Assembly: GCA_016844745.1 (NCBI GenBank)
Contig: JAERMQ010000002.1
Span: forward strand, 1 to 64,000
Origin: Ignavibacteria bacterium
GTDB taxonomy: Bacteria > Bacteroidota > Ignavibacteria > Kapaibacteriales > UBA2268
Direction of reading: 5' to 3'
Length of the DNA: 64,000 nt
The translations under genes and the position numbers were made by a program. The notes beneath the pieces are model-generated. The model searched no databases. It saw only the letters and a list, made by a program, of their open reading frames with translations, and had not been told where the DNA came from. This document shows, one piece after another, positions 25,549-34,138 of this stretch. The first letter of the stretch is position 1. The number at the start of each line of letters is the position of its first letter.

Positions 25549-26424
25549 TTATTCTATATTCTGAATTTGCTCGCGAATCCGTTCCAACTCTTCCTTTACA
25601 ATAACAACAGTCTGTGAAATGACTGAGTTATTAGCCTTAGAACCAATTGTATTTATTTCGCGATTCATCTCCTGCAACAGAAAACCGATTTTGCGTCCGG
25701 GTGGCTCTTTCTCCTTGAATACCTCGAAGAAATATTTGATATGCGATGAAAGGCGTACACATTCTTCCGATATATCAAGCTTATCTGCAATCAATACAAT
25801 TTCAAGCTGCAGGCGGTGCTCGTCAATTTCATCGCTTTCGAATAGCATGGCAACTCTTTTCCGGAGTTTATCGCGCTCTTCGGGAATGCGCTTCATTCCA
25901 AGGGATTCTATTTCGCCTACTGTATTCTTAATCGTTTTCATGCGGGCAGCCATATCTTTGAATAGCTTATCGCCTTCGATTTTCCGCATTTTATCAAGTG
26001 ATTTTAATGCCTCTCTCAATGCTTTTTTAGTGAGCCGCCATTCAATTTCCGATGTATCGTTTTCAATCGGAAGAAAGAAGAAATTCGAGAAATGCAATAA
26101 ATCCGATATTTGAACATTTCCCTGCAATTTCAATTTTTTCTTAACTCCGTTTATATTGGTAAAGATGTCCTGCACTGCCTTTTCATTGATTTCATATTGC
26201 GCGGCAGGAGAGGAATTTTGCACATTTACATTTACGCTGAGACTTCCTCGGGCAATATTAGCCCTGACTATTTCACGAATCTCCAATTCTTTCGATGATA
26301 GCGACCTTGGAAGCCTGCAATTAATTTCCAAATTTTTTCCGTTCAGGCTTTTCACTTCAACGGAAACAACCAAGCCGCTTTCACTTTCTTCACAACGGCC
26401 AAATCCGGTCATGCTTTTAATCAT
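25549..26424 (-). CDS. YicC/YloC-family endoribonuclease
   Basis: The N-terminus MIKSMTGFGRCE and VEVKSLNGKNLEINCRLPRSL are the family signature (YicC-like, N-terminal), and the last 85 residues carry the conserved DUF1732 end (HIKYFFEVFKEKEPPGRKIG, then FLLQEMNREINTIGSKAN). YicC-type proteins are metal-dependent endoribonucleases linked to small-RNA turnover and stationary-phase survival. At 291 residues it is complete. In many genomes yicC sits next to gmk; here both sides are repeats, so it looks monocistronic. Confidence 0.92.
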   Translation of the reverse strand: MIKSMTGFGRCEESESGLVVSVEVKSLNGKNLEINCRLPRSLSSKELEIREIVRANIARGSLSVNVNVQNSSPAAQYEINEKAVQDIFTNINGVKKKLKLQGNVQISDLLHFSNFFFLPIENDTSEIEWRLTKKALREALKSLDKMRKIEGDKLFKDMAARMKTIKNTVGEIESLGMKRIPEERDKLRKRVAMLFESDEIDEHRLQLEIVLIADKLDISEECVRLSSHIKYFFEVFKEKEPPGRKIGFLLQEMNREINTIGSKANNSVISQTVVIVKEELERIREQIQNIE

Positions 26425-26467
26425 TTTTCCTTTTAATTTTTATGAATAAAAATTTTATTTTTCTTAA

Positions 26468-26815
26468 CAAAATGTCATTCCTGCGAATGCAGGAATCCCC
26501 AAAATCTTGACGCTGAAAACTCAGTTTTGAAAGTCATTCTCAGCGGAGTGAAGAATCTTCCTTAATATTTTGATAATTCACGTTTTTTTAGACCTCCAAA
26601 AACTTATTAATCCTATTAGGAAAAATACAGTAATGATGGGGTTCTTGAATGATATTTTTTATTTCTTCACCTCAAATTTATATTCTTCATAGGTTCAAGA
26701 AGATTCTTCACTTCGTTCAGAATGACATTCCAGTTGACTGTTCAATCATTCTCAGAAGCAGGGAATCCACAGACCAGCTACAGCAGGGGATTCCTGCATT
26801 CGCAGGAATGACATT
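26468..26815. repeat. cluster of family A and B repeats between yicC and the AI-2E gene
   Basis: The 397-base gap contains a family B half (TGTCATTCCTGCGAATGCAGGAATC from about 26472) and a family A left arm (GTCATTCTCAGCGGAGTGAAGAATC, 26533-26557). The matching family A right arm (GATTCTTCACTTCGTTCAGA, 26702-26721) and a family B right end (GATTCCTGCATTCGCAGGAATGACA, about 26788-26812) follow. Halves are thus nested, B(A..A)B, as if one repeat had inserted within another. No gene is seen. Confidence 0.65.
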
Positions 26816-26821
26816 CTCAAT

Positions 26822-28069
26822 TTAAGTTTCTTCATTTGTCACTACAACCACTTCTTCCTTTGGCTTGAACAGCTTTGCCCGCCAATCTTCGAAAAACATG
26901 ACTAAAGTAGCTGTTGTAGGAACTGCTATCAATAAACCTACTATTCCGAACATTGCGCCAAATACAAACAATGATGCAATTAATATTATCGGATGTAAAC
27001 CAACTTGCTTGCCGGCGATATTTGGCTCTAAGAAATAAGAATTGATAAAATGCAAACCGTTTATTACTAAAATAATTGTAATAATGCTGTTCCATACATT
27101 GTCCGGGCTGCTTAGAATAACGGTAATTATAGCAATAACCATACTCATAAGCATACCGACATACGGAATGGGATTAAGGAAGCCGCAAATTACTCCAAGC
27201 ACTAACGCATAAGGTACATCGAATATTACAAAAAAGAATGAGCTTGCTGTTCCGATAATTATTGCTGCTGCAATCTGCCAGCTTATATATATTTTCCATA
27301 TCCTGTTGATTCTTATCAAATCGTTGAGCAGTTTTGGATTCTTTTTATCAATAATTGATTTTACATTTTGCTTTAATTTATCAAAATCCTTTAAGAAATA
27401 GAAGCTCAGGATGGGGATGATGATTACATTGATTAATTGCGTTGCAATTATTGATACACTGTTTAGTAGAGTAAGCAAGGATTGCAGAATCATCGAAAAT
27501 ATACCCTGCAGTTTCGGTACCAATTCTTTATGAACAACATTTTGCAGTGTTTCCTTTGGCAGTCCCAATTTCCGTAGAGTATTGTAGAATTGCCTGCTAT
27601 CCAAATAATTTGAAACAGAGGTAACAAGTGAAGAAATTTTCCTGATAGCGTCATCAAGCTGGGAAAAAATTGCAGGGAAAACATAAATCGAAATTAATAA
27701 AATAAAACCACCGGCTATAATAATCAAAAGTAATGACGATAACCAACGGGGAATCCCTTTTCTGGCTGCAAAGGAGATAAAAGGTTCACATAAATATGCA
27801 ATTAAAAATGCAACAAAAAACGGCAACAATACAAATCCAAGATAGGACAAAAGCCAGCCAACAAAAAGAATCGAAGCAAGCAGCAGGCATCTGCGAATTA
27901 TTTGGGATTCTTTTCGATAAGGGATAAGAAGGAATAAAGAAATTAATATCAGAATCAGGGGATTATTAACGAAACCGGTTTTAATCAAGAAACCTACCAA
28001 CGCAAGTATAGCAAGAATCATTGCGCCTGAAAGAAGAAATACTTTGCTCTTTTTAATATCGTTTATCAT
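26822..28069 (-). CDS. AI-2E (PerM/YdiK) family transporter
   Basis: This 415-residue membrane protein has about eight helices. It shows the family's conserved elements: LPFFVAFLIAYLCEPFISFAARKGIPRWLS near the N-terminus, a central amphipathic segment, FYFLKDFDKLK, then GVICGFLNPIPYVGMLMSMV and the final GLLIAVPTTATLVMFFEDW. Family members have been linked to autoinducer-2 export or Na+/H+ antiport, so the substrate is open. It starts directly after the stop of the radical SAM gene with no spacer, so the two are one transcript. Confidence 0.88.
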   Translation of the reverse strand: MINDIKKSKVFLLSGAMILAILALVGFLIKTGFVNNPLILILISLFLLIPYRKESQIIRRCLLLASILFVGWLLSYLGFVLLPFFVAFLIAYLCEPFISFAARKGIPRWLSSLLLIIIAGGFILLISIYVFPAIFSQLDDAIRKISSLVTSVSNYLDSRQFYNTLRKLGLPKETLQNVVHKELVPKLQGIFSMILQSLLTLLNSVSIIATQLINVIIIPILSFYFLKDFDKLKQNVKSIIDKKNPKLLNDLIRINRIWKIYISWQIAAAIIIGTASSFFFVIFDVPYALVLGVICGFLNPIPYVGMLMSMVIAIITVILSSPDNVWNSIITIILVINGLHFINSYFLEPNIAGKQVGLHPIILIASLFVFGAMFGIVGLLIAVPTTATLVMFFEDWRAKLFKPKEEVVVVTNEET

Positions 28070-29335
28070 TTAAATATTCTTATATATTTCATTAATACTG
28101 GTTACATTTTTGTTATTTTCATTCGGAACAAAACGAACATTTTGTCCCCATTCAATTTGTTCCTCCATTCTGCAAGACCAAACTAATTTACCGTTAAAGA
28201 CTGTGATATCGGGGCATCCGTCGCACATGTTCACATTACCTTCAGGCAATACATCGGCGGGTTGTATGATAAGTACAGTTTGATAATAAATTCTGCTGAA
28301 GAATGCTTTGATATTGTGCGAAAAAGATTTGAAATAATTCTTCATTACTTTGGCTAATCCTTTATCAAATGGGGAAATGAAAAAATAGAGCCTGCCCCGG
28401 CGAAGCCATTGAGGCTCTGAGTATGCCAAATATGTGCCTTTTAATAAATGGTTAACTGTTTGCACTAATTCCATAAAACGGCTGCCTACCCAACCGAAAA
28501 TTTCATGTTTATTGCCCATTCGCCCTGCCAGGAGCCATTTAAATGAGTTTGGAACTTCGGTGCCATTCAGGAAGGCTGATGGCACGTAATCAGGGTACTG
28601 GCTGCGAATTATATCTACAATATCCTGTGCATATAAATTCTTTCGGTTTTGAACCTCTTCTTCTTTGGAATATACTATGCCGCTAAAGTCAACTTTATTT
28701 CCACCAACAAAATAATCAAATCCTTCGCTTAAATCAGCATTACGGTATAAAATGAACACCATTGCATGTACTATATTTATGTGTTGGTGCGCCCACTCTA
28801 ACATTCCAGGAACCTGGTTTGTTGTTTCGGAATATATCGTTGCATTAAAAGCTACCGTTAAACCACCTATTTTGGCAACTCGCTCGGCAAGCTCTAATCG
28901 TAATTCGCATAATTCCAATTCATTTTTGCCTTCCCATTCCGGACGGCTCTGGCGGCTGTCGATGTGGAAAGTAAATCCGAAAAGCCCGGCGTCTTTTAAA
29001 TTGAGAATCATTTCTTCCGTAGCGATTATTCCATTTGAGTTAATCGTTGGTTTCCAGCCTCGCTCTTTAATCATTCGTACAATTTTCAGAATATCCGGAT
29101 GGATTAGAGGTTCGCCGCCTGCTATGCTTATGGAATCGGCTTTACGAAATTTTTGGAATACATCAAGTTCTGCTGAAATATCTTCTATGGATTTATGTGA
29201 ATCATTGCGGTTCTCACGGTAGCAGCCATCGCAGTATATGTTGCAGCGGCTGGTCGGTTCCAGCCAGTTGATTGCATTATCGGCTAAATTCCAGGGTAGT
29301 CTGTAAAGTGAATTTATTGTAAGTTCTGTATTCAT
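28070..29335 (-). CDS. radical SAM enzyme
   Basis: The cluster-binding CNIYCDGC (C31, C35, C38 in a CxxxCxxC motif) is followed by the SAM-binding SISIAGGEPLIHPDILKIV and the INSNGI strand, giving a canonical N-terminal radical SAM half-barrel. A second cysteine set near the end (NMCDGCPDITVFNGKLVWSC) could bind another iron-sulfur cluster, SPASM-like, but the spacing is not classic. The 421-residue enzyme's substrate is unknown. It is cotranscribed with the AI-2E transporter, which suggests modification and export of a small product or lipid, though that is only context. Confidence 0.8.
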   Translation of the reverse strand: MNTELTINSLYRLPWNLADNAINWLEPTSRCNIYCDGCYRENRNDSHKSIEDISAELDVFQKFRKADSISIAGGEPLIHPDILKIVRMIKERGWKPTINSNGIIATEEMILNLKDAGLFGFTFHIDSRQSRPEWEGKNELELCELRLELAERVAKIGGLTVAFNATIYSETTNQVPGMLEWAHQHINIVHAMVFILYRNADLSEGFDYFVGGNKVDFSGIVYSKEEEVQNRKNLYAQDIVDIIRSQYPDYVPSAFLNGTEVPNSFKWLLAGRMGNKHEIFGWVGSRFMELVQTVNHLLKGTYLAYSEPQWLRRGRLYFFISPFDKGLAKVMKNYFKSFSHNIKAFFSRIYYQTVLIIQPADVLPEGNVNMCDGCPDITVFNGKLVWSCRMEEQIEWGQNVRFVPNENNKNVTSINEIYKNI

Positions 29336-29575
29336 TTTAATTTATCGAACAACAAAACATGCAATTTAAGCATAAATTTACAAAATATATAAAGAGTGGT
29401 TCAATATCCTTTGAAAGGTCATTCCAGTGACAAAATTGTCATAACCCATAATGAAATTGAAATTCAATAAAATGTTTTATCATTCTTTATACATATAAAG
29501 CAGAATATAATAGGAATAAGTATGAAAAAATACTAATTTGCAAAAGTTATTATTCATTTTCGTTAAGGAAAAATA

Positions 29576-31942
29576 ATGAATCGCAAACAAAGCATTAGTC
29601 CTTGTTTATATCAGTTCGTAGTCATTTTATGCACTTATATTTTAAACATTATATTTTCCGGAACATCTTTTGCCGGGCAGGGCGATACTATCATAGTTCA
29701 AGCGGTAAAATTTACTGATACACTCAAATGTTGTACTTTATTTTACCCTTATGCTCCCGCATCGGGTAGTTTCCATTCAACATCCAACTGTTATTATCTG
29801 GGGGGGACTTATCTTTTCCCATCAGACACTATCAAATTTGAAAAAATATTTATGAATTTTACCTTAAAATGTAATCCTGCAAATAATCCTGCTTGCGGAG
29901 AATGGGATTTTATCGGGTGGATATATGCTTATAAAGGAACTGATACTTTTGAACTTGGGCGGTTCGAAACTCCTTATGGTTTTGGTCTTAATCTTGGAAA
30001 TGGTTTTACCTGGACTTATGATGTAAGCGATTTCCGAGCGTTTCTTTATGATTCTGTAAGTATTAAATATACAGTCCCATCCACAGGAAAAGTCCTATAT
30101 GAATTAGCAGACATCAAATTTCTAATGATTGAAGGAACTCCTCCCAGAGATGTTTTGAAAATAGAAAGATTGGATTATGGTTCGTTCCGTTACGGCGATA
30201 TTACAGACCCTATTGATGACCACTTACAGCCCATTACTGTAAAATTATTACCGAATGTAAAATCAACAAAAATGAGGTCAACAGTCGGAGGTGAAGGGTG
30301 GGGTGGTTCTACGGGTTGTGCAGAATTTTGTCCAAAACAACACTGGCTCGATGTTAATGGAGTAACCCGTTTTACATGGTTACAATGGAAGGATGATTGC
30401 GCAATGAATCCGTTATATCCACAAGGTGGGACATGGTTGCTTAACCGTTCGAACCGCTGCCCAGGAGCACCATTTGATACAAGGGAGTTTGAATTGACTC
30501 CTTTCGTTACCGGTTCCTCAGTAACTCTTCAATATCACGTGACACAGTATGTTTATCCGGAAGATGGTGAATTCTGGCCCAGTTATACAATGGAAACGCA
30601 ATTGGTTTCTTATGGTACCCCCAACTTTAAGCTTGATGCTGCATTAGATAATATTATTTCACCTAATACATGGGAATTCTATAACCGCTCTAATCCAATA
30701 TGTAGCAATCCGGTTATTATAATTAAAAATACCGGTTCAACCGATTTAACCAATTTGACGATTAAATATGGAGCTGTCAGTTCTCCTTCTTTTACTTATT
30801 CATGGTCGGGAAATCTGAAATTTTTACAAAAGGATACAATCGAATTACCTGGTTTAATAGATTTAGGGAATAAAGATTCGGATATGTTTTTTGCAGAAGT
30901 TACTAAGCCTAATGGTGGGAATGATGAATATTCAAACAATAACAATGGTCAAAGTATAATCAGAAATACACCCTATTATTTCAACGATATAATACTATCT
31001 TTTAGGACTAACAATTATCCGGATAACAATTATAACTACACTGTTAAAAATGCTAACGGGAATGTAATTTACACAAAGTCGGGATTTGAGCCAAACACTC
31101 AATATAAGGACACATTTCATCTTCTTGATGGCTGTTACGAATTTAGATTTGTGAATGAAATTGAATATGGTATCGATTATTGGCCTCTTTGGACAAATTA
31201 TGGCAAGGGCTGGATTAAGTTTTCCAGCTATTATAGCGATATTAAAACTTTTAATCCTGATTTTGGCAGGGAAATTTATCATCAATTCCGGGTGGGTCCC
31301 AAACCTATGCTTGTTGCCACGAAAGACACCCTTAATTTTGGCGATGTAAACATTGGTTTGCAAAAGGAATTAAACTTTGATATAACTCCGGGGAATAAGC
31401 AGCCTCTTATCATCTCAAATGTAAATATTATTCTTGGGGCAAATTCAGGGTTAACATTTACCACCAATCCCTCGATTGATGCTCTGCCGGTAATATTATC
31501 GGAGGGTCAGAAAATGACTGTTACTGTTACATTTAAGCCAACGAAAGCCGGTGCAGTTGTTAAAAGCCTTGCTATTAACAGTAATGATGCCCGATACAGT
31601 ACTAAAGCTATCAGGTTATTAGGCAAAGGAATAGACCCGAATTCGGTCGATGAACGAATTGAAGATGCCCTTTCGTTGAGTTTGTCAATAGGAACAAATC
31701 CAATTATTGAAAATACTGAAGTTACTTTTTCAGCCGGATTAGGTAATGCACCCGTCAATGCTAAATTATCACTCTTTAATTCTTTAGGGCAGGAATTAGA
31801 AATTATTTATGAGGGTATTACAGGTCCATTTTATAATAAAATTTTATATGAGCCGGCAAATATTGGTTCAGGGATATATTTCCTTGTTCTAAAATCACAG
31901 AACAAAGTTGTAACTGTACCTATAATTATTCTTAAACCTTAA
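29576..31942 (+). CDS. secreted PNGase F-like peptide-N-glycosidase with sorting domain
   Basis: The 788-residue protein has an N-terminal signal segment (ending about FAGQG), then a two-lobed region that follows PNGase F of Elizabethkingia closely: CGEWDF (D111, matching catalytic D60), GRFETPY, YDVSDFRAFL, GCAEFC (E250, matching E206), and CAMNPLYPQGGTWLLNRSNRCPG. PNGase F removes intact N-glycans from asparagine. A CARDB-like stretch (ITNTG-type) at about 380-460 and an ASH-like domain (LNFGDVNIG...GKGI, about 585-695) follow, and the end is a type IX-like sorting domain. Surface or extracellular action on host or algal glycoproteins is inferred. Confidence 0.8.
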   Translation: MNRKQSISPCLYQFVVILCTYILNIIFSGTSFAGQGDTIIVQAVKFTDTLKCCTLFYPYAPASGSFHSTSNCYYLGGTYLFPSDTIKFEKIFMNFTLKCNPANNPACGEWDFIGWIYAYKGTDTFELGRFETPYGFGLNLGNGFTWTYDVSDFRAFLYDSVSIKYTVPSTGKVLYELADIKFLMIEGTPPRDVLKIERLDYGSFRYGDITDPIDDHLQPITVKLLPNVKSTKMRSTVGGEGWGGSTGCAEFCPKQHWLDVNGVTRFTWLQWKDDCAMNPLYPQGGTWLLNRSNRCPGAPFDTREFELTPFVTGSSVTLQYHVTQYVYPEDGEFWPSYTMETQLVSYGTPNFKLDAALDNIISPNTWEFYNRSNPICSNPVIIIKNTGSTDLTNLTIKYGAVSSPSFTYSWSGNLKFLQKDTIELPGLIDLGNKDSDMFFAEVTKPNGGNDEYSNNNNGQSIIRNTPYYFNDIILSFRTNNYPDNNYNYTVKNANGNVIYTKSGFEPNTQYKDTFHLLDGCYEFRFVNEIEYGIDYWPLWTNYGKGWIKFSSYYSDIKTFNPDFGREIYHQFRVGPKPMLVATKDTLNFGDVNIGLQKELNFDITPGNKQPLIISNVNIILGANSGLTFTTNPSIDALPVILSEGQKMTVTVTFKPTKAGAVVKSLAINSNDARYSTKAIRLLGKGIDPNSVDERIEDALSLSLSIGTNPIIENTEVTFSAGLGNAPVNAKLSLFNSLGQELEIIYEGITGPFYNKILYEPANIGSGIYFLVLKSQNKVVTVPIIILKP

Positions 31943-31996
31943 AGGGTCAAAAAATAATTTCCTTTAGGTAAGTTCAAATAATATTTTTCTTATTTA

Positions 31997-32029
31997 AGTC
32001 ATCCGATGACTCCCAGTCATCGGATGACT
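31997..32029. terminator. perfect 15-bp hairpin between convergent genes
   Basis: AGTCATCCGATGACT (31997-32011) and AGTCATCGGATGACT (32015-32029) pair completely over a CCC loop. It lies between the PNGase-like gene and the convergent ABC permease gene, a place for bidirectional termination, though it lacks T-tracts and may be another short palindromic repeat. Confidence 0.65.
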
Positions 32030-32061
32030 ATCATTAACAATTGTCCATTTACAATTGACCA

Positions 32062-33204
32062 TTAATAATGATATTTTTTCTTAAATAATAAAATGCCGGT
32101 TATGTAATAAATAATTGAAAGAAAAACTATCCAACAGAATTCGAACGATATTTCGGAAAATGTAGAATTATAATTCAGGATTTTATTTAATGCCCGAGTG
32201 GCTGTAGCCGTTGGCAGCAGGTCGTTTACATATAAATTATTCCCGAATATTTGAATCATGTTTATTTTCGGTAAAGGCATAAAGCAATCTGAAAAGAACA
32301 TCAGGATAAAAAACGGGAAACAGCCAAGAGTCAATAATCCGAACATATTTTTAATGAAATACGTCGTAATAATACCGATACTAATGACGGAAAAACTCGT
32401 TACAGCGGCAATCAGCAATAGCAGCCATACCGAACCGTTAGATTTATATCCAACCGTCAATGCCGAAAAAAGAGTCAGTAATAAACAGGCTATACCGATA
32501 ATTATTTGATTAAGTGTTATTGCCGTCATAAACTCGAAGGATTTCAGGTTTGATAGTGATAACCGGGAAATCGTGTCTCTTTCTACCTCACGGATGATAG
32601 ATGCTCCGGTCGTGAATAAAATTAAAATCATCGACAGAACCAATAGCGCCGGAACATACAGGTCAAAATCGCTGACACGCTTGCCGGAAATTGAAGATTC
32701 ATATTTTATATTTAGGGGCAATTGAATTCCGGCTCTCATTGCAACGTAATTATAGGCAGTATAATCAACCATCGATGCAGCCATAAAATATTTGACATTC
32801 GATTGGTCGCCAAAGCTGATAATTGGAGAAAGCAGTCCTGTTCTCGTTTCGAGGTATTTGTCCAATGAATTTGAGAAATCGTATGGAATGGTCACATAGA
32901 TATCTGCATCCTTATTTTTTATCATTTTTTTTGCAGCATTAGAATCAGTTTCTTTTCGAATGTTGAGAATAGGCTTTCCTTCGGGAGTAGTGACTTTCTC
33001 TATTTGCCCAACCAATTCATTAGAGTATTTGCCATTTGTTTCTTTATTATTGATTAATACTTTGTAGCCGGTAGAATCAGTGTTCTGGTAATACAAATAC
33101 ATGATATAAACAAAGAATGGCGAAAACACAATTGCCATGATGATAATTTTCCAATCCCTGAGGTTTTCTTTAAGAGTTTTGATAAAACATGCGTAGAGTT
33201 TCAT
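32062..33204 (-). CDS. ABC-2 type exporter permease
   Basis: The 380 residues have one N-terminal helix (about 20-37), a large extracytoplasmic domain, and five helices in the last 190 residues, the classic ABC-2 (YhaP/NatB-like) layout. LFTTGASIIREVERDTISRL contains the conserved ExExGT-like region after the second helix. Its start overlaps the end of the ATPase gene by four bases, so the two subunits are made together. The substrate is unknown. Confidence 0.85.
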   Translation of the reverse strand: MKLYACFIKTLKENLRDWKIIIMAIVFSPFFVYIMYLYYQNTDSTGYKVLINNKETNGKYSNELVGQIEKVTTPEGKPILNIRKETDSNAAKKMIKNKDADIYVTIPYDFSNSLDKYLETRTGLLSPIISFGDQSNVKYFMAASMVDYTAYNYVAMRAGIQLPLNIKYESSISGKRVSDFDLYVPALLVLSMILILFTTGASIIREVERDTISRLSLSNLKSFEFMTAITLNQIIIGIACLLLTLFSALTVGYKSNGSVWLLLLIAAVTSFSVISIGIITTYFIKNMFGLLTLGCFPFFILMFFSDCFMPLPKINMIQIFGNNLYVNDLLPTATATRALNKILNYNSTFSEISFEFCWIVFLSIIYYITGILLFKKKYHY

Positions 33205-34115
33205 TCCCTCAAGCTCCTTCCTGTAAGATTGATAAAAATATCTTCAAGGCTCTTCTTGCGTAATTTCAGGTTATCTACTTTAATATTGCGGGTTTTGATT
33301 TCATGGAGAATACTTTCCAGAATCGAGAATGAATCGGTAATTTTAAACGATGCGGAATTCTCAGAAATGATAGTATGATTACTCGCATCTTGAGCAAGAT
33401 ATTGAATCAGTTCAGTACGGATATTTCCCTGAATATCGAGTTCTAACAAATCCTCCTCTCCGCATGATTTCTTGATTTCCTCAGTAGTGCCGGATTTCAG
33501 GATTTGTCCTCTGTCTATTATACAAATCCTGTCGGAGAGCTTCTCGGCTTCTTCCATATCGTGAGTTGTCAGTACGACGGTAATTTTGGATTTGATATTG
33601 CGTATGTAATCGCGCACCAATACCCGGCTTTGCGGGTCAAGTCCAGCTTGAGGTTCATCCAAAAATAGGATTTCAGGACTATGAATAAGGGCAAGGGCTA
33701 TATTGAGTCTTCTCTGCATACCACCTGAAAGCGTGCGTGCTAATTGAGCCTTCTTCTCAATTAAACCGAATGATTCAAGCAGCTCTATACCCCGTTTTCG
33801 GGCATCGGCAGAGTTCATGGAGTGCATTTTACCCATGAATGTTAACTGCTCAAGACAGGTTAAATTATCCCATATTACGATATGCTGAGGGCATATACCG
33901 ATTGAATTACCTTTATGATTACCTAATATTTCAATTTTTCCACCGTCAGGTTTCAGCAATCCGCACATAATTTTTATTGATGTGGTCTTGCCGGCGCCGT
34001 TCGGACCGAGGAAACCGAATATTTCACCTTTGTACACCTCGAAGGATAAATTATTAACTGCGATTAAATCATTGAATTTTTTGAAGATTGAATGAGCTTT
34101 TAAAATTGGTTGCAT
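33201..34115 (-). CDS. ABC transporter ATP-binding protein
   Basis: All nucleotide-binding motifs are present in order: Walker A GPNGAGKTTSIK (about 36-47), Q-loop ICPQH, signature LSGGMQRRLNIALAL (about 129-143), Walker B ILFLDEPQAGLDP, and the H-loop TTHDMEE. The 304-residue protein carries the C-terminal extension seen in drug- and lipid-export ATPases of the NatA/DrrA type. It is the first gene of the ABC pair and follows the restriction-modification gene after 23 bases, so a shared transcript is possible. Confidence 0.92.
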   Translation of the reverse strand: MQPILKAHSIFKKFNDLIAVNNLSFEVYKGEIFGFLGPNGAGKTTSIKIMCGLLKPDGGKIEILGNHKGNSIGICPQHIVIWDNLTCLEQLTFMGKMHSMNSADARKRGIELLESFGLIEKKAQLARTLSGGMQRRLNIALALIHSPEILFLDEPQAGLDPQSRVLVRDYIRNIKSKITVVLTTHDMEEAEKLSDRICIIDRGQILKSGTTEEIKKSCGEEDLLELDIQGNIRTELIQYLAQDASNHTIISENSASFKITDSFSILESILHEIKTRNIKVDNLKLRKKSLEDIFINLTGRSLRE

Positions 34116-34138
34116 AAAGGTTATTTAATTTTTTTTCC

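Noticed and set aside
25619-26113. Long plus-strand frame of 164 codons opposite yicC.
   Set aside because: It is the antisense shadow of the clearly conserved yicC gene.
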